Below are positions 26,917 to 35,125 of a stretch of 64,000 nucleotides of DNA, in pieces. Both the position numbers and the translations under genes were made by a program. The notes beneath the pieces were generated by a model. The model ran no database searches, had not been told where the DNA came from, and saw only the letters and a program-made list of their open reading frames with translations. Source of the stretch: Actinomadura barringtoniae (GTDB taxonomy: Bacteria; Actinomycetota; Actinomycetes; Streptosporangiales; Streptosporangiaceae); assembly GCF_017573505.1 (NCBI RefSeq), contig NZ_JAGEOJ010000005.1, positions 248,001-312,000 of the forward strand. Direction: 5' to 3'. How positions within the stretch are numbered: the stretch's first letter is position 1; the number at the start of each line of letters is the position of its first letter.

Positions 26917-27845
26917 CGGTCGTGCCCTCGCAGCCAGTCGACATAGTCAGGCACCGCCCGTTCCACATCGAACTCCGGCCGGAACCCGGTGTCCTCCCGC
27001 AGCCGAGTGATGTCGAGGTAGTTGTCCGGCGGCCGTTCAGGGTTGCGCCCCTCCGGCAGAACGATCCCCGCCCCCGTAACGGCGTTGATCCGATCCACAA
27101 CCTCCCCATACTTCACGAGCCGCCCGCTGGAGACGTTGTAGATCCGGTGGTTCAGCTGCTCCGCGACCATGAGCAGCGCAATCGCCCGCCCGCAGTCCTT
27201 CACGTAACAAAGGTCCGTCGCGTCCTCGGCGTAAGCCGCCGGCCGAGGCGGAGTCAGATCGGGATCCTCACCCCACACCGCCGCGCTCAACAACCGCGGC
27301 AGCGCGAAGAACGGCGAGTCGGGCAGCCCCAGCGGTCCCCAAACAGTCCCGATCCGCAGGCTGAGCGCCTCAAAACCGTCACCGGCCACCGTCGCGAACA
27401 ACTCCGCGGTCTTCTTGAACGCATGAATCTGATGAGGCGCCACCACCGGCAAAGGAAGGTTCTCACTCCACGGAGAGTTCTCCACCCCCGCGTACACCCC
27501 GATGCTGCTGGCAACAGCGGACCGCCGAACGCCCCACACCGACGCCGCTTTAAGAGCGTTCAACAAAGCAACGCTCTCGCCCCGCAGATACTCGACCGGA
27601 TCCGGCAGGTCGAATCGCCCGGCCGCCAGATGGACGATCCCGTCGACATCATGCCGCTTCCCGATATCCAGAAAAGCAGCCTCATCGGTAGCATCCAGCC
27701 GCTCAACAACGACCCGCTCACGTTCAAGGTATTCGGGCAGCTCGGTGGACCGATGGGCAGTGAGCACAACGGACTCACCCAGATCCAGCAGAGCCCGAGC
27801 CGTATGCGACCCGATAGACCCCAGGCCACCAGTAACGAGAATCAT
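26913..27845 (-). CDS. NAD-dependent epimerase/dehydratase family protein
   Basis: A 310-residue extended SDR with [21 protein letters not shown] and the Asp after the second strand. HLAAG follows. The expected Tyr-x3-Lys appears weakly as [11 protein letters not shown], where the Tyr position is not obvious, so catalysis may differ from sugar epimerases. The C-terminal part [19 protein letters not shown] resembles UDP-sugar epimerase relatives. It ends against the methyltransferase at 26278-26916. Confidence 0.75.
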   Translation of the reverse strand: MILVTGGLGSIGSHTARALLDLGESVVLTAHRSTELPEYLERERVVVERLDATDEAAFLDIGKRHDVDGIVHLAAGRFDLPDPVEYLRGESVALLNALKAASVWGVRRSAVASSIGVYAGVENSPWSENLPLPVVAPHQIHAFKKTAELFATVAGDGFEALSLRIGTVWGPLGLPDSPFFALPRLLSAAVWGEDPDLTPPRPAAYAEDATDLCYVKDCGRAIALLMVAEQLNHRIYNVSSGRLVKYGEVVDRINAVTGAGIVLPEGRNPERPPDNYLDITRLREDTGFRPEFDVERAVPDYVDWLRGHDR

Positions 27846-27916
27846 CCGTACCTCCCCATCTAGCTATCCAGCCTCCAACCACACCCCCGCCACCCAACAG
27901 ATGCAGATGTCACTAA

Positions 27917-28585
27917 TCAGGGCGCCGGTTTCGTCCACACCAGGGAGTACCGAAACCGCAGATGCCGCCGCCACCGCACCCCCGGAAGCACCTCGGCGGC
28001 CAGCCGCCGCACCGTCGCATACCGTTCCGGAGGAGGCCACACGATCGGCGGCCTGGGCATGTCCTCGCTCATGCCCGGCACCGGTCGAACCCGACTGACA
28101 ATCGCCGCCGCCACCTCACGCGGAATGTCCTTAGGCAGATCAGGCCTGGCCAGCCCTACCACGGCAAGAACGCCCCCAGGCGCCACCAGGTCCCGAAGTC
28201 CGACAAGACCAGCCCGCGTATCCATATGGTGCAGCGACGCCATGGAGCTGACCAGATCAAAGCTCCCCGGCTCCAACGCCCCGCCAAGGACATCACCAAC
28301 TACATACTTGATCCCCGCACCATCCGGGTGAGCCCTGCACCTCTCAATGCAGGCCTCCGAGAGGTCAATCCCCACAACCTCCGGAACACCCCGCCTCCGC
28401 AACTCCCGCGTCAGTCCCCCATTGCCACACCCCACATCCACCGCCCGCCCACACCCGCGCGGAATGGCATCAAGCACCACCGACTCGTACCGAGACCCCA
28501 TCCAGCCGAGTATGCCGCCCAACAGGCGGCGCCTGCGGCACGTACGGGGCGGGAGGCCCCCCCAGCCCCCCAGCCCCCCCGCCAT
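27917..28585 (-). CDS. Class I SAM-dependent methyltransferase
   Basis: About 222 residues. The core is AVDVGCGNGGLTRELRRRG (motif I), VVGIDLSEACIERC, then VVGDVLGGALEPGSFDLVSS and GGVLAVVGLARPD. Start uncertain: ATG at 28585 has GGGGGGA upstream and gives a Gly/Arg-rich leader; ATG at 28504 (MGSRYESVVLDAIP) lies just before the family's usual N-terminus. Substrate unknown. The G-tract around 28560-28620 contains two copies of ACAAATCCCCCC on the plus strand. Confidence 0.75.
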   Translation of the reverse strand: MAGGLGGWGGLPPRTCRRRRLLGGILGWMGSRYESVVLDAIPRGCGRAVDVGCGNGGLTRELRRRGVPEVVGIDLSEACIERCRAHPDGAGIKYVVGDVLGGALEPGSFDLVSSMASLHHMDTRAGLVGLRDLVAPGGVLAVVGLARPDLPKDIPREVAAAIVSRVRPVPGMSEDMPRPPIVWPPPERYATVRRLAAEVLPGVRWRRHLRFRYSLVWTKPAP

Positions 28586-28619
28586 ACAAATCCCCCCGCC
28601 ACCCCTACAAATCCCCCCG

Positions 28620-28823
28620 TTACCCCTCACCGACAACCCGCCGTTCAGCAGCCCGCTCGATGATGTCCCCCAACACCCGCAACTCCTCCATCTCCTCAGC
28701 CGCCAGCCTCGACCCCGCAGAAACCGTCCTGCCCTGGTAGATATTCATAGCCCGGTTGAAAGCGGCCATCGCCCTGGCAAGCTCATGTGCCCGCTCTTCC
28801 CTGCCGATCTCCCGTTCAGCCAT
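28620..28823 (-). CDS. Small hypothetical protein
   Basis: 67 residues, predicted almost entirely helical and highly charged (REIGREERAHELARAMAAFN, then AAEEMEELRVLGDIIERAAE). No family recognised. It starts 6 bp after the stop of the 68-residue gene upstream, on the same strand, which supports a real two-gene unit. Possibly a partner of the neighbouring XRE-type regulator; this rests only on position. Confidence 0.55.
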   Translation of the reverse strand: MAEREIGREERAHELARAMAAFNRAMNIYQGRTVSAGSRLAAEEMEELRVLGDIIERAAERRVVGEG

Positions 28824-28829
28824 CGCGCC

Positions 28830-29036
28830 TCACCCGCGCAACTCCTCTCGAAGCTCCTCAGGGCCGGCAGCCTCAAAGCAAGACTCCCCGTGCTGAACAA
28901 GCTCCCCGGCCTTAGGCCCACGCGTAGCCCACCACCGCCCATCCGGCTCGCTCCGAATGATCGACCACCCCGGAAACTCCCTCCGAAGCGCCGCCTTGGC
29001 TTCCTCGGCCTCTGCCGTCCGCCGTGTGTGCGTCAC
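28830..29036 (-). CDS. Small hypothetical protein next to an XRE regulator
   Basis: 68 residues starting at GTG 29036. It has AEEAKAALRREFPGWSIIRS followed by GRWWATRGP, a Trp-rich compact pattern that I associate with short actinobacterial proteins encoded beside XRE regulators; no function is known to me. It is divergent from the XRE gene, and the paired operator-like repeats at 29086-29117 lie within about 50 bp of its start. Confidence 0.55.
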   Translation of the reverse strand: MTHTRRTAEAEEAKAALRREFPGWSIIRSEPDGRWWATRGPKAGELVQHGESCFEAAGPEELREELRG

Positions 29037-29085
29037 AGCTCAAACGATGTCGGCGCCCCGGGCTTCTCGATCCCCCGACGCGTAT

Positions 29086-29117
29086 CTCATCGTGAGATGT
29101 ACGCTCATCCTGAGATG
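29086..29117. promoter_or_regulatory. Two direct copies of a palindromic operator at the XRE start
   Basis: CTCATCGTGAGATG (29086-29099) and CTCATCCTGAGATG (29104-29117) differ at one base and are 18 bp apart. Each has a palindromic CTCA-TCn-TGAG core; the first extends to ATCTCA/TGAGAT (29084-29098). Each copy ends in an ATG usable as the XRE start codon. Location and symmetry suggest autoregulation. Confidence 0.65.
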
Positions 29118-29603
29118 GACGCATCGGCGTACGGCCCCCTCAACGTCCCTGTTGCCGCATGGCAGCGGCCGAACGTTCGTGACGCGCTGGTCAAGCGCGA
29201 CATCTCCGAGATCCTGCGCGTCGTTCAGCAGCACACCGGCGTCAGCCAGGCCCGCCTCGGTGCCGCCACCGGCCTCGGCCAGGGCCGCGTCAACGAGATC
29301 ATCAACAGACGACGAGAAGTGGCGCGCCTCGACGTCTACGAGCGGATCGCAGACGGCTTGCGCATGCCGGACGACGCCCGTGCACTGCTGGGTCTGGCTC
29401 CACGCCGTGCCTTCGAAGCGGCGACTCTCGCTGGTCATGCCGAGATCGCACAGGTGTTCCCCAGCCAGCCCGACGCCGCCCAGGACATGCGTGACCAGGT
29501 GACCAACGCGGCGTCCGTGGACATTCTCGCCGTCCGCGTCCTCGGTCTCCTGGCGTTGAACGACTCCGTGCTGAGAAAGGCCGTCACCGAGCGCCGAACT
29601 TGA
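29115..29603 (+). CDS. XRE-type helix-turn-helix regulator, C-terminally truncated
   Basis: 162 residues from the ATG at 29115 (an ATG at 29097 is also in frame; neither has a ribosome-binding site, so a leaderless message is possible). The helix-turn-helix is EILRVVQQHTGVSQARLG then TGLGQGRVNEIINRRREVAR. The following part (FPSQPDAAQDMRDQVTNAAS then VDILAVRVLGLLALNDSVLR) matches the beginning of a C-terminal effector domain that in relatives, as I recall them, goes on for well over 100 residues. Here it stops within 10 residues, where a CYTH fragment begins, so the 3' end appears deleted. Confidence 0.75.
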   Translation: MDASAYGPLNVPVAAWQRPNVRDALVKRDISEILRVVQQHTGVSQARLGAATGLGQGRVNEIINRRREVARLDVYERIADGLRMPDDARALLGLAPRRAFEAATLAGHAEIAQVFPSQPDAAQDMRDQVTNAASVDILAVRVLGLLALNDSVLRKAVTERRT

Positions 29604-29962
29604 CCTACAAAGAGCCCGCCGTGGACGAGGCCAGCGGCTCCAAGCCAGAGCACGAGACCAAGGTCGCCGATCTCACCGTCATCGACACGGTCCTGCGGGC
29701 CCTCGGCGCTGTGGAGTACGTCCGCCTGACCAAGCACTGTGCGAACTACCGGTTCACCGCCTCAGGTCGGAACATGCTCGCCACCATGGTCACCGTCCCC
29801 GAGCTGGACGGCACGTTCATCGAGCTGGAAACACTGGCCGAACCAGATGACCTGGCCTCGGCGCTAGCCGACGTCCGCGCCGTCCTGACCGTGCTCGGCA
29901 TCGATGAACGCGACCTGACCAGCGAGCAGTACACCGACGCCGTGATCAACGCCCGCTCCTGA
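29600..29962 (+). pseudogene. N-terminally truncated CYTH-domain (class IV adenylate cyclase-like) fragment
   Basis: About 120 residues. LTYKEPAVDEASGSKPEHET, then HCANYRFTASGRNMLATMV, VPELDGTFIELETLA and LTSEQYTDAVINARS match the C-terminal two thirds of actinobacterial CYTH/CyaB-like proteins (~180 residues). The N-terminal strand with the ExExK metal motif, which defines the family, is absent: homology begins at the first codons, next to the XRE stop. A TTG at 29600 could start translation but would give an incomplete barrel. I read this as a remnant left by a deletion that fused two genes. Confidence 0.7.
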
Positions 29963-30199
29963 GCCACGGCCGGATCGGGTCCGCCACCCCGGATGCCGCC
30001 AGGGGAACCAACGCTGGATCAGGCCCTCTGAGGAGCCCGCGTCCAGACGTCAGCCTCTGCCGTCCTCCAACACCCGCTCGGATGCTAGACCCGCCGTTCC
30101 TCATACCCGCCCGGAGGTCACCCCCTCCCGCCGCTCACGGAGACCCGCGTGGGACAGACCCCGCCAGTCGCGAAGACCCGCGCGGGAGCGCCGGGGCAT

Positions 30200-31399
30200 T
30201 CACTGGGGACTGCCTTGGGCGGGGTAGAGGTCGGGATTCGTTGGCGGGCTGAGGTTGGTTGGCGGGCTGAGGTGGTCTTGGGGGTTGGTGAGGTGGTGGA
30301 GGGCGCTTTGGGCGGCGGCGATTCCTACTTCGGAGAGGAGGCCGGGGGCGGCGGACTGGTCCGTGGCCACGGCGAGGGTGGGGGTGCGGCCGATGGCTGG
30401 GCGGTCGTGCCATGTTGTTCCGGGCAGGTCCACGGCGCCGGAGCAGTGTGTGCGCAGAGCGCTGCGGTGCCACTGAACGGCATCACGCCAGCCGGGCCAG
30501 GAGTGGTCGAGGAGGGCGTGCACTCGGCGTTCGGCGTCGGCTTTTCGTTCTTGGGGAGCGCATGCGGCGCAGATCTGGATGAGTTCGTGGCCGGGCGGGG
30601 CCAGGGTGGGGTCGGCTCGGCTGTAGCGGGCGGCGTAGATGCGGTTGTCCAGGTCCATGATGCGGAACCAGTCCGGGCCGCCGTCGGTGCGCAGGCCGAA
30701 GTCGAACGTTGCCACGCGGGCGCCGGGCCAGGTGAGTGAGTCGTCGCCGGTCAGCTGGCGTGCTGCGGCGAGGCTGGTGGCCAGGATCGTCGGGCTCGCG
30801 GGCAGGGTGGACAGTCGGGTCTGGGTGCGGATGTGCACGCCGAGGTCGGTGGCTCGTTCGATGATGGCGTCGGCCAGGGTGGACCAGCCGCCGGTCACGT
30901 AGCGGGCACCGCCGGCGAGTGCCCGGCGGAGGCGTTCGTGGACGAACGCGGCCGAGAGGCGGCCGGGGTCGTGGTCGAACGTGAAGATGAAGGCCAGCCC
31001 GACGATGGCCTCGGTCACCTTGGCGTCGACGTGCTTGAGCAGCCATGTGCGGAACGGGTCTTGTGGCGGCGCCTCGGTCGGCAGGGTGGCGATGGCCGCG
31101 GTGAGCTCGTCGGGCCATGGGCCGAGCCGGCCTCCCGTTCGGACGAGGCCTCCATCGGGCGGCGCCTTCACTATGGGTGGGGTGAGGTCGCGGCGTTCCA
31201 GCCAAGCCCACCATGGGCCGTCCACGTAGACCGCGTGGGGACCGTCGTTGGCCAGGTAGGGACCTTCCAGCGATCGCGCTCGCCCGCCCGGCCGGGAGTG
31301 CGCCTCGACAACGGTCACCTGCCAGCCGCGTTCGGCTGCCTCGATGGCGGCGGTGAGGCCGGTGAGCCCCGCGCCGACGATCGTCAGGTCTGATTTCAC
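30200..31399 (-). CDS. FAD-dependent oxidoreductase (phytoene-desaturase/amine-oxidase-like)
   Basis: 399 residues. The N-terminus is the FAD-binding DLTIVGAGLTGLTAAIEAAE, with the second-strand Glu in VTVVEAHSRPGGRARS. The middle (GGARYVTGGWSTLADAIIER) matches the conserved loop of NAD(P)/FAD-dependent desaturase-like enzymes. GTG at 31399 follows GAAGGG on the minus strand; the frame is open far upstream but that region is the divergent sigma gene. The C-terminus carries a short LSPPTN duplication. Divergent from an ECF sigma/SRPBCC pair, an arrangement that suggests the sigma factor controls it. Confidence 0.85.
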   Translation of the reverse strand: MKSDLTIVGAGLTGLTAAIEAAERGWQVTVVEAHSRPGGRARSLEGPYLANDGPHAVYVDGPWWAWLERRDLTPPIVKAPPDGGLVRTGGRLGPWPDELTAAIATLPTEAPPQDPFRTWLLKHVDAKVTEAIVGLAFIFTFDHDPGRLSAAFVHERLRRALAGGARYVTGGWSTLADAIIERATDLGVHIRTQTRLSTLPASPTILATSLAAARQLTGDDSLTWPGARVATFDFGLRTDGGPDWFRIMDLDNRIYAARYSRADPTLAPPGHELIQICAACAPQERKADAERRVHALLDHSWPGWRDAVQWHRSALRTHCSGAVDLPGTTWHDRPAIGRTPTLAVATDQSAAPGLLSEVGIAAAQSALHHLTNPQDHLSPPTNLSPPTNPDLYPAQGSPQ

Positions 31400-31445
31400 A
31401 AGATCGGCCCTTCTGTGTGATGTCCTCCTGAAAGAAAGGTGGCGA

Positions 31446-31473
31446 GGAACCGCCGAAAGGTTCCAAGTAATCT
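31446..31473 (+). promoter_or_regulatory. Possible ECF promoter / inverted repeat before the sigma gene
   Basis: GGAACC (31446-31451) and GGTTCC (31459-31464) form a 6-bp inverted repeat with a 7-bp spacer. GGAAC is also the commonest ECF -35 element, and TAATCT (31468-31473) lies 16 bp downstream, just before the GTG at 31481. This suits autoregulation by the sigma factor. Confidence 0.4.
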
Positions 31474-31480
31474 TCCTGGC

Positions 31481-31975
31481 GTGGACCCGGAGATCGTCGA
31501 GGCGGCTCAGCGGGGAGACGTGCTCGCGCTGGACCGGCTTCTGGACGAGCTCGCCCCGTACGTCCGCCGGTTGTGCGGCCGGATCGCCCCGGCGACGGCC
31601 GACGACGCGACGCAGGAGGCACTGCTGGCCATCTTCCGGGGGCTGGCCTCGCTGGACGCCCCCGAGGCGATCATGACCTGGGTACGGTCGGTCACCGTCC
31701 GGACCGCGATCCGGCTCGCCCGCCGGAACGACCTGGAGATCGCCACGGACGAGCCGGTCGTCGTCGACCGTCCCGACCCCTCGTTCGAAGGGCTGGTGGA
31801 CATCGACGACGCCCTGAGGCGCCTGCCGGTCTCCCAGCGTGCCGTGCTGGTCTTGCGCACTCAGGAAGGCCTGAGTGAAGAGGAGATCGCCACCACTCTG
31901 GGGATCCCGGCAGGAACGGTGAAGTCCCGCTTGCATCGAGCCAGGGCCGCGTTCCGGGAGGCGTGGGAATCGTGA
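31481..31975 (+). CDS. ECF RNA polymerase sigma factor
   Basis: 164 residues. Region 2 runs through VEAAQRGDVLALDRLLDELA and ATQEALLAIFRGLASLDAPE; region 4 is RLPVSQRAVLVLRTQEGLSE then TTLGIPAGTVKSRLHRARAA. GTG at 31481 places the protein start directly at the family's first helix; a GTG at 31439 is also in frame but overlaps the putative promoter. The following gene overlaps by 4 bp (GTGA). The partner is probably the SRPBCC protein, with the FAD oxidoreductase as a likely target. Confidence 0.85.
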   Translation: MDPEIVEAAQRGDVLALDRLLDELAPYVRRLCGRIAPATADDATQEALLAIFRGLASLDAPEAIMTWVRSVTVRTAIRLARRNDLEIATDEPVVVDRPDPSFEGLVDIDDALRRLPVSQRAVLVLRTQEGLSEEEIATTLGIPAGTVKSRLHRARAAFREAWES

Positions 31976-32442
31976 ACGATCCAGCCATCGACCCGATCGA
32001 CCGCCTTGAAATCCTCGCGGCCGCCTTGCCCGGCTCCCACGTTCGACAGCGTCGCATAGCCGCGCCGTTCGACGCCGTGTGGCAGGTCGTCGCGGACCTG
32101 GAGAACGCCACGCCTCGATACGAGCCCGGGGTCGCCCAGGTGCGCGTCATCGAGCAGGACGGCGAGTTTCTACGTCTGCAGGTGCAGGACACGGCTGGGC
32201 GCGAAGAGGAGATGGACGCCAGGCTCCGGTCGGGCTGGTGCCTCATGCAATCCAGCACCATCGTCATCGCGTTCGCCGCCCGCAGCATCGGCAGCGAGAC
32301 CCTGCTGGCTCATCTTGAACATCGGCGAGTGGCAGCGTCCTCGCCCAGTCCGGACCAGTCACCTGACCACCAAGCCGCCCACGCGAAAATCGACGCGGAG
32401 CTCCAGACGATCGAACGACTCGTCACCGACTACAAGTCCTGA
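31972..32442 (+). CDS. SRPBCC-superfamily (START-like) protein
   Basis: 156 residues. RRIAAPFDAVWQVVADLENA is the typical opening of the START/polyketide-cyclase-like fold, which binds hydrophobic ligands, followed by alternating strands (VAQVRVIEQDGEFLRLQVQD) and a C-terminal helix. GTG at 31972 overlaps the sigma stop. Coupling to an ECF sigma factor suggests a ligand-sensing or regulatory partner, but nothing in the sequence proves it. Confidence 0.75.
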   Translation: MNDPAIDPIDRLEILAAALPGSHVRQRRIAAPFDAVWQVVADLENATPRYEPGVAQVRVIEQDGEFLRLQVQDTAGREEEMDARLRSGWCLMQSSTIVIAFAARSIGSETLLAHLEHRRVAASSPSPDQSPDHQAAHAKIDAELQTIERLVTDYKS

Positions 32443-32534
32443 GTTCGGACATGGAGCGAGTCGGATTGTCAGTCGGTGGGATTAGTCTCCGTAACTGGGT
32501 TCTGCTCTGCTGCGCCTGACCTGGCGGGCGGCCG

Positions 32535-32987
32535 TTACAGAGCGATGGGGCGGTGGCTCATTGCGGCGTCGGCGATTTGCTCAGGTGAGGCGTCTTGGAG
32601 TTCAGCGGGAGGATAGAAGATCAGGTCCGTGATGGCGGGGTGGCTGAGACTGGCGTCCAGGATGCGCAGGTAGTAGTCGGTGCCGGGGTCCGCGGCCATG
32701 ATGCGCTTGATGAGCTCGGCGACCTCGTCGCGGGTGATGTCGGGGACTCTCGGGTGTGCTGGCCTGGCCGCTTCTAGAGCGAAGTCGGAGAGGCTGCGAG
32801 AGGCCCAGTATTCGGCGAAGTCGTGTGGGGCGTAGTGGTGGCCGGTCAGTTTGTTGAAGGCCTCAATCGCCTCGGCGGCCGGCTCGTTGTGCTGGATTCG
32901 ATCGGAGATTCGGGCGATCTGCTGGCTGAGCGCCTCGAGGTGTTGCTCGTTCACGAGTGGAGGCAGCAACTCTGAGCGCAGATCCAT
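32535..32987 (-). CDS. Hypothetical protein
   Basis: 150 residues from the ATG at 32987 (open to a GTG at 33044). No family recognised. It is soluble, with a helical N-terminal half (EQHLEALSQQIARISDRIQH), then a segment with HHYAPHDFAEYWASRSLSDF, and a C-terminal part with YYLRILDASLSHPAITDLIF. Moderate GC and a neighbouring immunity-type gene suggest accessory DNA; an immunity or toxin-related role is only a guess from context. Confidence 0.6.
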   Translation of the reverse strand: MDLRSELLPPLVNEQHLEALSQQIARISDRIQHNEPAAEAIEAFNKLTGHHYAPHDFAEYWASRSLSDFALEAARPAHPRVPDITRDEVAELIKRIMAADPGTDYYLRILDASLSHPAITDLIFYPPAELQDASPEQIADAAMSHRPIAL

Positions 32988-33129
32988 GAGCGGCAGTATG
33001 ACGGGCGCGAGCGTCAGGCCTGGCGAGGGGTTGGTTGGCTGCACAGGCTGGGCATGTCCGTGACGCGCCAGGCTTACACGATGCCGGGGTGAGGGTGGCC
33101 TGTGAGCCCTCGTCAGTCATGGCGGCCGT

Positions 33130-33371
33130 TCAGTGCGTGGCGGCCTGGCCGTCTTCGGCGAGCTGGTGGTGGAGGGTGACCGCCAGGTCGGGGTAGGTGC
33201 GGCGGTGGTTCGCGATCGGCTACATCATCTCGGCCAGCCCTTGCGCGGCGTAGGGGTCGTGGTGGACGACGTGGCGGCGATGGCCCCATCCAGGCGGTCC
33301 AGATCGCCGCTGGGGCGTATGTCGAACGCGATGCGGGTGGCGGCCTTGCGGTCTAGGGGCCCGATCGCTCT
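33130..33371 (-). pseudogene. Probable degraded gene with frameshift and stop
   Basis: On the minus strand one frame reads RKAATRIAFDIRPSGDLDRL near its start; a +/-1 shift near 33285 then gives HRRHVVHHDPYAAQGLAEMM, an in-frame TAG (33220-33222), and PIANHRRTYPDLAVTLHHQL up to a TGA at 33130-33132. The pieces have gene-like codon bias and read as one helical protein if repaired. No family recognised. The rest of the 33045-33495 gap holds nothing that I can support. Confidence 0.4.
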
Positions 33372-33495
33372 CCTTTGGCGTGTTTTCTTGTTTGGGTGTC
33401 TCGGTTCAGTCGCACGGGGTTTGGGGTGGTTTCGGGGAGGCCTTGTCTGAAGATCACTATGCTCTGGTGCTTCTGCTCCCCTGGAAGGACTTTCT

Positions 33496-34617
33496 GTGGC
33501 TACGCATGCTGAACTCGTTGCGGTCTTTGGCTCGGACGGCGTCATGACGCTGGATCGGGCCGATGTCGAGTCGTATGAGGTCCGGGCGGATGTCGCTGAA
33601 GTGCTTTGCTCGGTGGGGATCCCGGTTGCCGCTGACATGCTCTTCTCGATGCAGGTGGACGGGCCGTACGAGGCTCTGACCATGTTTCAGGCCGAGACGC
33701 AGGACCGGCCAGCGCGTTTTCTGATCCTGGGAAAGGGCGGGCGGGGAGATGAGGTCGCGGGTGCCGACCAGATCCGCTATGCCGTGGAGTTGGGGAGCGG
33801 CAACGTCTTCATGCTCGCGATTGAGGACGGCGAGCTCACCAGTGACATTGAGACCATCAACACGACCTTGGGCTCCTTTGTGGAGTGCCTCTATCGGATC
33901 GAGCTTCGGCGCAGGGAGATGGCTGGTGCTTCGGCTGAGGAGGCCCGTCCTTACACCGAGAAGGTGATTGCTGAGCTGAGGGAGTTGGATGAACGGGCGC
34001 TGAGTGAAGAAGCATTTTGGGGCGGGGTTTTCGAGGCGCTTCTGAAGTCTGGTGTGCCGAAGATCGGTGAGGGTAGCCGCGGGGCGATTGCTGCTGCAGT
34101 GGAGGCTCTTGTGCCTGGGCAGCCGTTGCGGTGGTCGACCGAGACCGCCGTGGGCAAGGGCGTTCAGGAATTGAGCGCGCATGCCGGGGACGGCTACTGG
34201 CTGCTGGTCACGTGGGGATTCAGTGACCTGGACGGCCAACTTGAGGCTGTGGCGGGGCTCAGCGGACTCGGGTTCGAACTGACCATGCGGGTGCCTCGTA
34301 CCGATGATGACGAGATGCCGCCCGGGTGGGCCCTTCAGACGCTGCGCAAGTTGGGCGAGTACGTCTTCGGCGAGGGATACGCGTTCGCCGACGGGCACCG
34401 GATGGGCGTCGCCGGGAAGCTTGGGCCGGAGAGCAGTCGACTTGATGCGTTGGCGTTCGTCACCGACCCGGAGCTCGGCGCGATCGACACGCCTGGTGGA
34501 CGGATCGAGTTCATCACGGCGGTGGGGGTCACTCGGGAAGAACTCGCTGAAGCCAAGGCGACCAGCAACGACGAGGTCCTGGCCCAGTTGTCGGTGATCA
34601 CCGATGTCAGCCGCTGA
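33496..34617 (+). CDS. SUKH-like plus suppressor-of-fused (SUFU) immunity-type protein
   Basis: 373 residues starting at GTG 33496, preceded by GGAAGGA. Residues ~10-150 look like a SUKH-4-type domain (DMLFSMQVDGPYEALTMFQA, then FLILGKGGRGDEVAGADQI). Residues ~195-370 match the SUFU domain: GDGYWLLVTWGFSDLDGQ, FELTMRVPRTDDDEMPPGWA, GHRMGVAGKLG. In bacteria both domains are immunity modules of polymorphic toxin systems and are often combined. No toxin gene is adjacent, so this may be an orphan immunity gene. Codon usage is less GC-biased than in the core genes, consistent with horizontal origin. Confidence 0.75.
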   Translation: MATHAELVAVFGSDGVMTLDRADVESYEVRADVAEVLCSVGIPVAADMLFSMQVDGPYEALTMFQAETQDRPARFLILGKGGRGDEVAGADQIRYAVELGSGNVFMLAIEDGELTSDIETINTTLGSFVECLYRIELRRREMAGASAEEARPYTEKVIAELRELDERALSEEAFWGGVFEALLKSGVPKIGEGSRGAIAAAVEALVPGQPLRWSTETAVGKGVQELSAHAGDGYWLLVTWGFSDLDGQLEAVAGLSGLGFELTMRVPRTDDDEMPPGWALQTLRKLGEYVFGEGYAFADGHRMGVAGKLGPESSRLDALAFVTDPELGAIDTPGGRIEFITAVGVTREELAEAKATSNDEVLAQLSVITDVSR

Positions 34618-35125
34618 CCGCGCGTCGCACCGCGTCGTGCCGGCCGGGGCCGCAGCGGACTAGGGACCTAGAGCATCTTGGGCCTGGAGTGCCCAGTGGC
34701 CTTGAGACCTGGTGGCCTGGTCGGCTAGTGGCCTGGCCGCCCCGCGGCCTAGGGCCTGACGGGCCTGGTGGGCCTGGTGGCCTGGGCCTAGAGGAGACTT
34801 AAGGGCCTCGGGTTTGAGAAGCCTGGTCTTGAAGTGCCAGGCCCGAGGGCCGAGCCCTCAGGCCTGGAGGTCTGGCCTCTGGCCTGGAGGTCTGGCCTGA
34901 GATCTGGAGGTCTGGCCTGAGATCTGGAGGTCTGGGGCTTGAAGGTCTGGAGTCTGCCAGGGGCCGGGGCCAGAAGGCCTGAGGCCTCGAGGTCTGGGCC
35001 CTATTAAGGGCGAATTGGCGGGGGCAGCACTCCTGGTTCGGCTCCATGGGCCGCGCTATGGCTGTGAGAGACGGGCGCTGTGGCCGTGAGCGGCCGGGGT
35101 TGGCCGCTCACGGCTCACTGGTCGG
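34618..35125. repeat. GGCCTGG-rich repeat region without genes
   Basis: About 500 bp dominated by GGCCTGG and GGCCTGA motifs. Three 20-bp units, the last two identical (TCTGGCCTGAGATCTGGAGG), start at 34871, 34891 and 34911. Short frames cross the region only because the repeats lack stops. No hairpin terminator or promoter stands out. Confidence 0.75.

Noticed and set aside
33133..33450. Plus-strand frame of 105 codons
   Set aside because: The minus strand of the same DNA has better protein-like sequence (broken by a frameshift and a stop), and the plus frame has no start signal or recognisable domain.
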